The notes below the pieces were generated by a model, which had not been told where the DNA came from, searched no databases, and saw nothing but the letters and a program-made list of their open reading frames with translations. The translations under genes and the position numbers were made by a program. A stretch of 8,817 nucleotides of DNA from Bacteroidia bacterium. Lineage in GTDB: Bacteria > Bacteroidota > Bacteroidia > AKYH767-A > OLB10. Positions 1-6,645 of the stretch are shown here, one piece after another; the stretch's first letter is position 1, and the number at the start of each line of letters is the position of its first letter. The DNA is taken from the NCBI GenBank assembly GCA_025450095.1, contig JANWID010000106.1, forward strand, positions 1 to 8,817. Reading direction: 5' to 3'.

Positions 1-718
1 GATCGGATTCCTGGCAGCACTCGGTTCAGCAGTTGTTCTCAAGTGGGTGATCAAAGCCAGGGAGCGTTCCTATTTTATTATGGAAATCCCCGTTTACCGA
101 ATGCCCCGGTGGAAGAATGTTGGACAAACGATTATAGAAAAGGTCCGGATCTTTGTATTCGATGCCGGTAAAATTATAGTAGCCATTTCAGTGGTATTGT
201 GGCTGCTTTCTTCTTTCGGACCTGGCCAGGAATTTAAGAGAATTGATAACCAGTTGGAAATAGTTGGGAAGTCTGATCCGGAACTCTCAGCTCAGTTGGC
301 TTCCGAACGGTTGCGACTTTCCTACGCAGGCATTATTGGTAAGGGCATTGAACCAGCCATTGCACCTTTGGGATTCGATTGGAAAATCGGGATTGCATTG
401 GTAACCAGCTTTGCTGCCCGTGAAGTATTTGTTGGAACTATGTCAACCATTTATAGTGTTGGCGGCGATGGGTCGGATGTTACCACAGTGAAAGAGAAGA
501 TGTTAGCTGAAAAAAATCCCAAAACCGGGAAGCCAAGATACGATTTAGCGGTCGGAATGAGTCTGATGCTTTTTTATGCTTTCGCGATGCAATGCATGAG
601 TACGCTGGCCATTGTAAAAAGAGAGACCGGTCAATGGAAATGGGCAATCTTTCAGTTTGTTTTTATGGGATTTTTGGCGTATATTTCGTCTTTCCTAATT
701 TACAAAATCCTTAGTTAA
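1..718 (+). CDS. feoB: Ferrous iron transport protein B (FeoB), C-terminal 238 residues, 5' end outside the window
   Basis: This is the membrane permease part of the GTP-gated Fe(II) transporter FeoB of the inner membrane. The reading frame is open from base 2, so the N-terminal G domain and the first membrane segments lie off the left edge. Visible landmarks are the EIPVYRMPRW segment that precedes a gate-type helix, the helix FDAGKIIVAISVVLWLL, the FDWKIGIALVTSFAAREVFVG block, and the C-terminal YAFAMQCMSTLAIVKRETG block with a final membrane helix. The AxxCxSTLAIVKRETG stretch corresponds to the conserved cysteine-containing second gate segment of the family. An ATG at 47 exists but lies inside the conserved region and is not the true start. 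The stop is TAA at 716-718. The SprT-like gene starts 12 bases later and is probably co-transcribed. Identification is from remembered family motifs. Confidence 0.95.
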   Translation, partial: IGFLAALGSAVVLKWVIKARERSYFIMEIPVYRMPRWKNVGQTIIEKVRIFVFDAGKIIVAISVVLWLLSSFGPGQEFKRIDNQLEIVGKSDPELSAQLASERLRLSYAGIIGKGIEPAIAPLGFDWKIGIALVTSFAAREVFVGTMSTIYSVGGDGSDVTTVKEKMLAEKNPKTGKPRYDLAVGMSLMLFYAFAMQCMSTLAIVKRETGQWKWAIFQFVFMGFLAYISSFLIYKILS

Positions 719-730
719 ATTTTATAAGTC

Positions 731-1357
731 GTGAACATCTCGGAACTTGCAAGGGCACTTTCCAGGTACGTGCCCTCTAAATCGCTAGACATTTGTGTTG
801 ACTGGATCGTAGAACACAAAATCGCGTTACGAATTACAAAGAGTCGTAACAGTAAATATGGTGATTACCGTCCTCCCCTTGACGGATCAGGTCATCGTAT
901 TTCAATCAATCATGATTTGAACAAGTATGCTTTCCTTTTGACGTTTGCTCATGAGGTTGCGCACCTGGTCGCATTCACAAAACATCGTTTTCGAGTGGAA
1001 CCGCATGGAAAAGAATGGAAAATGGAATTCAGAAAAATCGTTCTGCCTCTTTTGCGGAGTGATATTTTTCCGAAAGATCTTGTGATGGCCATTCAGGGTT
1101 ATATGAATAATCCTGCAGCGTCGAGCTGTTCCGATATGCAACTTACTCGCACGCTTGCGAAATACGATAAACGTGATTTCCGTTGGAAAATGCTGGAAGA
1201 TATCGCACTGAACACGCCTTTCCGGATCCGTTCCGGCAGGGAATTTATTAAGGGTGAACTATTGCAGAAAAACTACTGCTGCACCTGTCTGAAAAGCAAG
1301 CACAAGTATATTATCAATCCGCTTACGGAAGTCCTGCCAATTAAATCCGGATCCTGA
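731..1357 (+). CDS. SprT-like zinc metalloprotease domain protein
   Basis: Predicted soluble cytoplasmic protein of 208 residues with a SprT/SPRTN-like metallopeptidase core. The zinc site is visible as HEVAH at residues 74-78, where H74 and H78 are ligands and E75 is the catalytic base. The third ligand is probably H92 in the PHGKEW motif. The GDYRPP and HRISIN segments (about 44-60) match the strands that precede the active site in Bacteroidota members. The C-terminal part (about 130-208) has a short cysteine cluster, YCCTC at 182-186, but no second CxxC pair, so no complete zinc ribbon can be claimed. The start is GTG at 731. It is chosen because an in-frame stop lies at 725-727 and no good ATG lies between it and the conserved core. 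No Shine-Dalgarno sequence is evident. The gene lies 12 bases behind feoB and probably shares its transcript. The bacterial substrate is unknown; the eukaryotic relatives cut DNA-protein crosslinks. Confidence 0.88.
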   Translation: MNISELARALSRYVPSKSLDICVDWIVEHKIALRITKSRNSKYGDYRPPLDGSGHRISINHDLNKYAFLLTFAHEVAHLVAFTKHRFRVEPHGKEWKMEFRKIVLPLLRSDIFPKDLVMAIQGYMNNPAASSCSDMQLTRTLAKYDKRDFRWKMLEDIALNTPFRIRSGREFIKGELLQKNYCCTCLKSKHKYIINPLTEVLPIKSGS

Positions 1358-1367
1358 TATTTTTTTG

Positions 1368-1409
1368 TCCCGGATAACGGGAAAGCTCCCGGAATTTTCA
1401 ATTGAAAAT
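1368..1409 (+). terminator. Overlapping hairpins plus a 16-bp palindrome after the SprT-like gene; possible terminator
   Basis: TCCCG (1368-1372), CGGGA (1378-1382) and TCCCG (1387-1391) are arranged so that the middle segment can pair with either neighbour, giving alternative 5-bp GC-rich hairpins with loops of 5 or 4 bases. Immediately after is the perfect 16-bp palindrome ATTTTCAATTGAAAAT (1394-1409). The second hairpin is followed by only four T residues, so an intrinsic terminator is plausible but not textbook. The position, just after a gene and before a new promoter, fits termination of the feoB transcript. A protein-binding palindrome is the alternative. Confidence 0.4.
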
Positions 1410-1466
1410 ACAATTCAGTATTTCTTAATCCTGTTGTTTTCGGCAGGCATGAATGTTATTCGCGAT

Positions 1467-1499
1467 TTTGACAGCGAATTTTAAATATTCCTATCTTTG
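1467..1499 (+). promoter_or_regulatory. Bacteroidota-type promoter for the aminotransferase gene
   Basis: A TTTG -33 element (1467-1470) is followed after 21 bases by TATCTTTG (1492-1499), an exact match to the -7 consensus TAnnTTTG of the Bacteroidota primary sigma factor. The spacing is within the range described for this promoter class. The predicted transcript would begin a few bases downstream and leave a leader of about 15-20 bases before the ATG at 1522. This is the best promoter in the window. Confidence 0.7.
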
Positions 1500-1521
1500 A
1501 GCACAATCAAAATCCCTCCCG

Positions 1522-2805
1522 ATGTCAGTTACAGCAAATGCACCTGAACGTATTATTTCTGAAATGGCCGAAACGCTGATAGGTTCCGAAATTATCAAGC
1601 AGTCGAACGACATTAATGAAAAGATCCGGAAAGGGGAGAAGATATATAATTTGACCATTGGTGATTTTGATCCGTCTGTATTTCCCATACCCACAGCGTT
1701 ATTAGATGCCATAATCGATGCATACCGTAGCGGTCATACGAATTATCCGATGGCGAATGGTATGCCCGACCTTCGAAAGGCGGTAAGTCATTTTCTCAAA
1801 ATAAAACAGCGGCTGGATTACAGTCCTGATGAAATCCTGATATCAGGTGGATCACGTCCGTTAATTTATGCAGTTTACAAAACACTGTTGGATCCGGGCG
1901 ACAAAGTAGTATTTCCCGTTCCGTCATGGAACAACAATCATTACTGTCATCTGTCACAGGCAAAAGCTGTGATGGTTGAAACAACAGCTGATACTAATTT
2001 TATGCCTGTAGCGGAACAACTACAGCCATATATCCGTGATGCCCGCATGCTTGCATTGTGCAGTCCTTTGAATCCTACCGGAACTGTTTTCTCTCAAGAA
2101 TCGCTTTCCGGAATTTGTGAAATGGTAATTGCAGAAAACCGGAGACGGCTCGGAACCGAAAAGCCACTTTATATTTTATACGACCAGGTTTATTCAGTGC
2201 TTTGCTTTGGCGAAACGGTGCATTACGATCCGGTGAGCCTTTACCCGGAGTTGCGTGAATATACTGTTTGCATCGATGGGGTTTCAAAAGCATTTGCGGC
2301 TACCGGTGTACGTGTTGGCTGGGCATTTGGTCCGGATTTCATAATCAGTAGAATGAAATCCATCCTGTCGCATGTTGGAGCCTGGGCACCTAAAGCAGAA
2401 CAGGTTGCTACTGCGAAATTTCTTAACGACGACAACGCGGTAGATTCATACCTGAATGATTTCCTTAAAGGAATTGAAAAGCGATTGCATGAATTTTACC
2501 AGGGATTCCTTTCGCTTCGCGCCGAAGGCCATCGCGTGAATGTGATCACTCCACAGGCAGCAATTTATCTTACAGTTCAGTTCGACCTTTTCGGAATGAA
2601 AACCCGAAGTGGAATAATAATCAGCAAGACCCAGGACATTACTGATTTTCTTTGTGATGATGCAGGACTTGCAATTGTTCCCTTCTCTTCTTTCGGATCC
2701 ACAATTAACAATACCTGGTACCGGTTATCAGTTGGTGTGGCTAAGCTGGAAGAAATCCCGGCCATAATTGAAAAGCTTAGGGAAGCACTGAACGGCCTTG
2801 AATAA
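1522..2805 (+). CDS. Class I/II pyridoxal-phosphate-dependent aminotransferase (aspartate aminotransferase-like)
   Basis: Cytoplasmic fold-type I aminotransferase of 427 residues, a normal length for the family. It would move an amino group between an amino acid and a 2-oxoacid using PLP. Visible landmarks are the YPMANG substrate loop (75-80), SGGSRPLIYA (108-117) where the cofactor phosphate is usually held, SPLNPTG with N184, YDQVY with D221 and Y224 for the pyridine ring, and DGVSKAFA with K256 as the Schiff-base lysine. R264 in GVRVGW is a phosphate contact, and R401 in WYRLSV is the likely alpha-carboxylate-binding arginine. All key residues are present, so the enzyme should be active. 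The substrate cannot be read from the sequence; aspartate aminotransferase is only the nearest general label. The ATG at 1522 lies just downstream of a strong promoter. The next gene starts 93 bases later, so co-transcription is possible, but a functional link is not shown. Confidence 0.92.
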   Translation: MSVTANAPERIISEMAETLIGSEIIKQSNDINEKIRKGEKIYNLTIGDFDPSVFPIPTALLDAIIDAYRSGHTNYPMANGMPDLRKAVSHFLKIKQRLDYSPDEILISGGSRPLIYAVYKTLLDPGDKVVFPVPSWNNNHYCHLSQAKAVMVETTADTNFMPVAEQLQPYIRDARMLALCSPLNPTGTVFSQESLSGICEMVIAENRRRLGTEKPLYILYDQVYSVLCFGETVHYDPVSLYPELREYTVCIDGVSKAFAATGVRVGWAFGPDFIISRMKSILSHVGAWAPKAEQVATAKFLNDDNAVDSYLNDFLKGIEKRLHEFYQGFLSLRAEGHRVNVITPQAAIYLTVQFDLFGMKTRSGIIISKTQDITDFLCDDAGLAIVPFSSFGSTINNTWYRLSVGVAKLEEIPAIIEKLREALNGLE

Positions 2806-2898
2806 TTTTTTCCATTTCCTGAAAAGAAAACAGGGAGTAATTCTTAAACATACACACTCAATCGATAAACAGTTTTTCACAAAACACATGTTCACTTT

Positions 2899-4761
2899 AT
2901 GATCATACTCGGTATTTCCGCTTTTTATCATGATTCAGCGGCCGCTGTAATCCGTGACGGAGAAATCATCGCTGCAGCGCAGGAAGAAAGATTTACACGC
3001 AAAAAACATGATCCCGGTTTTCCATCAAACGCTGTGAAGTATTGCCTCGCTGAAGCCGGAGTTTCTGTTGACGATCTTGACTGTATTGTTTTCTACGACA
3101 AACCACTTTTAAAATTCGAGAGGCTTCTCGAAACTTATTATGGTTTTGCTCCAAAAGGAATCCGGTCGTTTATTATGTCTATCCCGGTTTGGCTTCGTGA
3201 AAAAATGTTTTTAAAACGACTCATTCATGAAGAACTGAAAAAGATTGGAGAGTACAACAAAAAAAAGTTGAAGCTGTTGTTTACAGAACATCACCTCTCG
3301 CATGCAGCCAGTGCTTTTTACCCGTCGCCATTCCAGGATGCAGCTGTTCTTACTATTGATGGAGTAGGAGAGTGGGCGACTGCATCAATTTGTCACGGCA
3401 CCGGAAACAAAATAAAAATTATTAAAGAACTCCGGTTTCCTCATTCGCTTGGATTGTTGTATTCGGCATTTACATATTTTTTGGGATTCCGGGTGAATTC
3501 CGGAGAATATAAACTGATGGGCCTCGCACCATATGGTAATCCGGGATCAGAGGAAGTGGAACGTTTCGTAAAGCTTATAAAAGAAAAGTTAATCCGGTTA
3601 GAGGAAGATGGATCAATATGGCTCAACCAGGAGTATTTCAACTATGCCACAGGTTTGAGAATGGCCCGTGATGATAAATGGAAACAGCTTTTTGGTTTTG
3701 CTAGAAGAAATCCCGAATCGGAACTGGAACAACATCATTGTAACCTCGGACTTGCGATACAGCAAATCACTGAAGAAGCCGTTATTAAAATGGCGGCATC
3801 AGCAAAGAAACTCACAGGTGCAGAAAATATTTGCCTTGCAGGCGGTGTAGCGTTGAATTGTGTTGCGAACGGAAAATTACTAAACAGCGGTTTGTTCAGG
3901 AACATGTGGATACAACCCAGCGCAGGAGATGCTGGCGGCGCACTCGGTGCTGCACTTGCCGTTAATTATATTTATTATGGTGGTGAACGTAAATTAAACG
4001 GTAAGCAGGATACAATGAAAGGTTCTTACCTCGGGCCCAATTTTGGATCTGAGGAAATTGAAAGATCCCTTAGAAAATACAATGCGGTTTTTACCCGTTA
4101 CGAAAACTTTGATGAACTGGCCGAAGAAACAGCCCGGCTGATTGCATCAGAAAATGCAATCGGTTGGTTCCAGGGCAGGATGGAATTTGGTCCACGTGCA
4201 CTGGGAGGAAGAAGCATCCTGGGAGATGCGCGCAGTCCTGAAATGCAACGCAAGCTCAATCTTAAAATTAAATACCGCGAAAGTATCAGACCCTTTGCAC
4301 CATCTGTGTTGGCTGAGGAATGCAGTAAATATTTTGAGCTCGACGGAATTTCTCCATATATGCTGCTGGTAGAGCCTGTCAGTACAACTTCACGAAAACC
4401 ACTTCCTGAAAATTACCATTCGATGAATATTCGTGAGAAACTTTATACGTTACGATCGGATATTCCGGCAGTAACTCATATTGATTTTTCTGCAAGAATT
4501 CAAACTGTACACCGTGAGACCAATGAACCATACTGGAAGTTGTTGCAGGCATTTAACAAACTTACCGGTTATGGAGTAATTGTAAACACCAGCTTTAATG
4601 TAAGAGGAGAGCCTATTGTTTGTACTCCTGACGATGCATATCGTTGTTTTATGCGAACAGAAATGGATTGTCTTGTTATTGGAAATTATTTATTCCGTAA
4701 ACAGGACCAACCTGCCTGGAAAGAAACCGATAACTGGAAAGAGGAATTCACTCTTGACTGA
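2899..4761 (+). CDS. NodU/CmcH-family O-carbamoyltransferase
   Basis: Enzyme of 620 residues that in this family uses ATP and carbamoyl phosphate to make carbamoyl-adenylate and then transfers the carbamoyl group to a hydroxyl of a sugar, antibiotic or toxin. The N-terminal Kae1-like domain starts with MIILGISAFYHDSAAA, typical of the family. It carries HHLSHAASAF with the metal-site pair H131 and H135, LTIDGVGEW with D154, and LAGGVALNCVANGKLL (313-328) for nucleotide binding. The C-terminal domain (about 400-600) contains EFGPRALGGRSIL (429-441), ESIRPFAPS (461-469) and NTSFNVRGEPIVCTP (563-577). Domain order and length are complete. The start at 2899 gives the canonical N-terminus. The two small membrane-protein genes that follow are the DUF5989 and SxtJ partners often seen beside such enzymes; the saxitoxin cluster has a comparable sxtI-sxtJ-sxtK group. 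The acceptor is unknown. With mannose-1-phosphate guanylyltransferase nearby, a mannose-containing glycan is a reasonable guess. Confidence 0.93.
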   Translation: MIILGISAFYHDSAAAVIRDGEIIAAAQEERFTRKKHDPGFPSNAVKYCLAEAGVSVDDLDCIVFYDKPLLKFERLLETYYGFAPKGIRSFIMSIPVWLREKMFLKRLIHEELKKIGEYNKKKLKLLFTEHHLSHAASAFYPSPFQDAAVLTIDGVGEWATASICHGTGNKIKIIKELRFPHSLGLLYSAFTYFLGFRVNSGEYKLMGLAPYGNPGSEEVERFVKLIKEKLIRLEEDGSIWLNQEYFNYATGLRMARDDKWKQLFGFARRNPESELEQHHCNLGLAIQQITEEAVIKMAASAKKLTGAENICLAGGVALNCVANGKLLNSGLFRNMWIQPSAGDAGGALGAALAVNYIYYGGERKLNGKQDTMKGSYLGPNFGSEEIERSLRKYNAVFTRYENFDELAEETARLIASENAIGWFQGRMEFGPRALGGRSILGDARSPEMQRKLNLKIKYRESIRPFAPSVLAEECSKYFELDGISPYMLLVEPVSTTSRKPLPENYHSMNIREKLYTLRSDIPAVTHIDFSARIQTVHRETNEPYWKLLQAFNKLTGYGVIVNTSFNVRGEPIVCTPDDAYRCFMRTEMDCLVIGNYLFRKQDQPAWKETDNWKEEFTLD

Positions 4762-4784
4762 TGCCTCATATCGGGGAAAAGTTA

Positions 4785-4792
4785 TATTTTTG
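4785..4792 (+). promoter_or_regulatory. Promoter-like -7 element before the DUF5989 gene
   Basis: TATTTTTG fits the -7 consensus TAnnTTTG and lies 20 bases before the ATG at 4813, but no TTTG -33 element is present at 17-23 bases upstream. It may be an internal promoter for the two small membrane-protein genes or a chance match in AT-rich DNA. Confidence 0.25.
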
Positions 4793-4812
4793 CAGTTGCA
4801 CATCTCTCTTCT

Positions 4813-4962
4813 ATGGAATTTCTAAAAGATATCTGGGGTTTTCTCAGTAAACGCAAAAAATGGTGGCTGATGCCTGTTGTCATGGTATTGCTGCTCATCG
4901 GTGTTTTAATTGTCATCGGTGGCGGCTCTGCAATTGCTCCTTTCATTTATACATTGTTCTAA
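4813..4962 (+). CDS. DUF5989-family small membrane protein (49 residues)
   Basis: A short gene reading MEFLKDIWGFLSKRKKWW at its N-terminus, then a single hydrophobic helix (about residues 20-37), a GGGSA turn and the end SAIAPFIYTLF. This pattern, with an amphipathic start, an RKKWW basic-aromatic belt, one membrane helix and an APFIYTLF tail, is what I remember of the DUF5989 family, which is usually found next to NodU/CmcH carbamoyltransferases and SxtJ proteins. It sits 51 bases after the carbamoyltransferase and 18 bases before the SxtJ gene. It is probably the counterpart of SxtK of the saxitoxin clusters, but that equivalence is from memory. Positive charges before the helix suggest that the N-terminus is cytoplasmic. 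The function is unknown; a membrane anchor or small subunit for the carbamoyltransferase is an inference. The gene is easily missed by length cut-offs. Confidence 0.88.
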   Translation: MEFLKDIWGFLSKRKKWWLMPVVMVLLLIGVLIVIGGGSAIAPFIYTLF

Positions 4963-4980
4963 AAATTTCCCGGTCAGCTT

Positions 4981-5361
4981 ATGAGCAGTGATCAACCGAT
5001 TAGCAGGATTAAGATCCTGGAAAGCATTCTTGCAATTACAACAGGGTTACTCGCCCTTGGACTTATTTTCAAGATTAAAATTTTATTCACAATCGCGGTG
5101 CTGACTGGCATTTCGGGATTAATGATTCCGCCATTGGCAAAAGCAATAGCGTATGTATGGATCAAGTTTGCAGAATTACTGGGTTACCTGAATTCACGAA
5201 TCCTGTTGAGTATAATTTTTTATCTTTTCCTTTTCCCGATTGCCTTGGTTTCCCGCCTGTTTAATAAAGATTCTCTACAACTTTCGCCTAAAAAATCAGG
5301 TTCATATTTTACGGAACGTAATCATGAATACAGCGCTGATGATTTTGAGCATCCCTGGTAG
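4981..5361 (+). CDS. SxtJ-family membrane protein
   Basis: Membrane protein of 126 residues with three hydrophobic segments at about 13-31, 33-50 and 74-95. The C-terminal tail SYFTERNHEYSADDFEHPW is polar and resembles the conserved end of SxtJ-family proteins, which typically finish with an aromatic-acidic motif closing in PW. The family is named after a gene of the saxitoxin cluster that lies beside its O-carbamoyltransferase, and members are commonly encoded near such enzymes. Here the gene follows the DUF5989 gene by 18 bases and the carbamoyltransferase by about 220 bases, so the three form one probable unit. No enzymatic motif is visible. The conserved tail could be a docking element for the soluble enzyme, which is inference only. 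Confidence 0.82.
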   Translation: MSSDQPISRIKILESILAITTGLLALGLIFKIKILFTIAVLTGISGLMIPPLAKAIAYVWIKFAELLGYLNSRILLSIIFYLFLFPIALVSRLFNKDSLQLSPKKSGSYFTERNHEYSADDFEHPW

Positions 5362-5508
5362 TAAAAACAGTAATTAATTGAACTTTGTTAATACCCTGAT
5401 TTTCAGAGGAAAAATTAATTGTCATGAAATATCCATTTATCAGAGTTAACTTTTCAGATTCCACTGTTTTTATGCTAAACTTTTACTTGCTTTGCAGGAA
5501 TTTTCAAA

Positions 5509-5535
5509 GACCCTGCGCCATAAATACAAAGGGTC
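5509..5535 (+). repeat. Inverted repeat GACCCT / AGGGTC upstream of the mannose-1-phosphate guanylyltransferase gene
   Basis: Two perfect 6-base arms (5509-5514 and 5530-5535) are separated by 15 bases and end 15 bases before the ATG at 5551. The site could be an operator for a dimeric regulator or a weak leader hairpin; the long spacer makes a stable hairpin less likely. The rest of the gap 5362-5550 holds no clear promoter and no gene I can support. Confidence 0.3.
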
Positions 5536-5550
5536 AAAATATAGAGCTGA

Positions 5551-6636
5551 ATGAATAACAATTACTGCGTAATCATGGCCGGTGGAATCGGGAGCCGGTT
5601 CTGGCCGATGAGCCGTAATGCCTTTCCCAAACAGTTCCTGGACATACTTGGTATCGGCAAAACTCTACTTCAACAAACATACGAACGCTTCTTACCCATC
5701 TGCCCTAAGGGAAATATTTTCATTGTCACCAATGAATCGTATGTAGATCTTGTTCTGAAGCAACTACCCGATCTCGATCCTTCGCAGGTACTGGGTGAAC
5801 CGCACCGGAAAAATACAGCGCCCTGCATTGCTTATGCCAGTTATAAGATAAGCACCATCAATCCGAATGCAAAAGTTGTTGTTGCTCCAAGCGATCATAT
5901 CATACTTAAGGAAAATGATTTTATTGAAGCTGTTAAAAAAGGACTTGAATTTGTTTCGGGAAGCAACTCCCTTTTAACTCTCGGAATACAACCAGGCAGG
6001 CCCGATACCGGTTACGGTTACATACAGTTTATCGACGATAAAATACAGGAGGAAAATAAAATTTCGAAGGTGAAAACCTTTACCGAAAAACCCAACCTGG
6101 AAATGGCGAAATTTTTTCTGCAGACCGGTGAATTCCTATGGAACGCGGGTATATTTATCTGGAGTGTGAAATCCATTCATGCTGCCATTACCGAGCACCT
6201 TCCGGATATTGATACGCTCTTTCGCGAAGCTGCAAATCATTTCAATTCACGCAGGGAAAATGAATATGTCAGGAAAGCGTATGAGCAATGCACCAACATT
6301 TCGATTGATTTTGGAGTGATGGAAAAGGCGAAGAATGTTTTTGTAATGAGCACCGAATTTGGCTGGAGTGATCTCGGAACCTATGGTTCACTCTATGAAC
6401 ATATCCGGCATGATACCAACGAAAATGCAATTGTCGGAAAAAATGTGATGCTATACGATTCTAAAAATTGTTTTGTAAGCATGCCGCGTGAAAAACTGGT
6501 AGTTCTCCAGGGTCTGAACGATTACATAGTCGTGGAATCCGATAATGTGCTTCTTGTTTGCAGGAAGCAGGATGAACAGCAGATCCGCCAGTTTGTTAAT
6601 GATGTGAAGTTGAACAAGGGTGAGAAATTTGTCTGA
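5551..6636 (+). CDS. manC: Mannose-1-phosphate guanylyltransferase (GDP-mannose pyrophosphorylase)
   Basis: Cytoplasmic enzyme that converts mannose 1-phosphate and GTP to GDP-mannose and pyrophosphate, supplying mannose and, through later steps, fucose-type sugars for surface glycans. The 361-residue chain has the nucleotidyltransferase signature GGIGSRFWPMSR (11-22) with K27 in FPKQF, then APSDHII (112-118) with the metal-binding D115. Further on are PDTGYGYI (151-158), FTEKP (177-181), LWNAGIFIW (196-204) and EFGWSDLGTY (269-278). The C-terminus ends in a short beta-helix-like region; the cupin isomerase domain of bifunctional enzymes is absent, so this is the single-function type of about 360 residues. 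The ATG at 5551 gives the expected short N-terminus before the first beta strand. The gene lies 189 bases after the SxtJ gene and may have its own promoter. It converges with the minus-strand operon at a distance of 9 bases. Confidence 0.95.
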   Translation: MNNNYCVIMAGGIGSRFWPMSRNAFPKQFLDILGIGKTLLQQTYERFLPICPKGNIFIVTNESYVDLVLKQLPDLDPSQVLGEPHRKNTAPCIAYASYKISTINPNAKVVVAPSDHIILKENDFIEAVKKGLEFVSGSNSLLTLGIQPGRPDTGYGYIQFIDDKIQEENKISKVKTFTEKPNLEMAKFFLQTGEFLWNAGIFIWSVKSIHAAITEHLPDIDTLFREAANHFNSRRENEYVRKAYEQCTNISIDFGVMEKAKNVFVMSTEFGWSDLGTYGSLYEHIRHDTNENAIVGKNVMLYDSKNCFVSMPREKLVVLQGLNDYIVVESDNVLLVCRKQDEQQIRQFVNDVKLNKGEKFV

Positions 6637-6645
6637 GAAGGCAAA

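Noticed and set aside
902..1141. Open frames opposite or inside the SprT-like, aminotransferase, carbamoyltransferase, M48 and TM2 genes
   Set aside because: They are low-complexity or motif-free translations lying entirely or almost entirely inside well-supported genes in other frames, with no recognisable domains.
2806..2898. Terminator or promoter between the aminotransferase and carbamoyltransferase genes
   Set aside because: A T run at about 2808-2813 has no strong hairpin before it, CCTG/CAGG gives only a 4-bp stem, and no TTTG/TAnnTTTG pair is present. Co-transcription remains open.
5424..5558. A 44-residue open frame (MKYPFIRVNF...) preceded by AGAGGA, running into the start of the mannose-1-phosphate guanylyltransferase gene
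   Set aside because: The purine-rich site is encouraging, but the composition is unremarkable, no family is recognised, and it overlaps the next gene in another frame. It is more likely a chance frame in a leader region.
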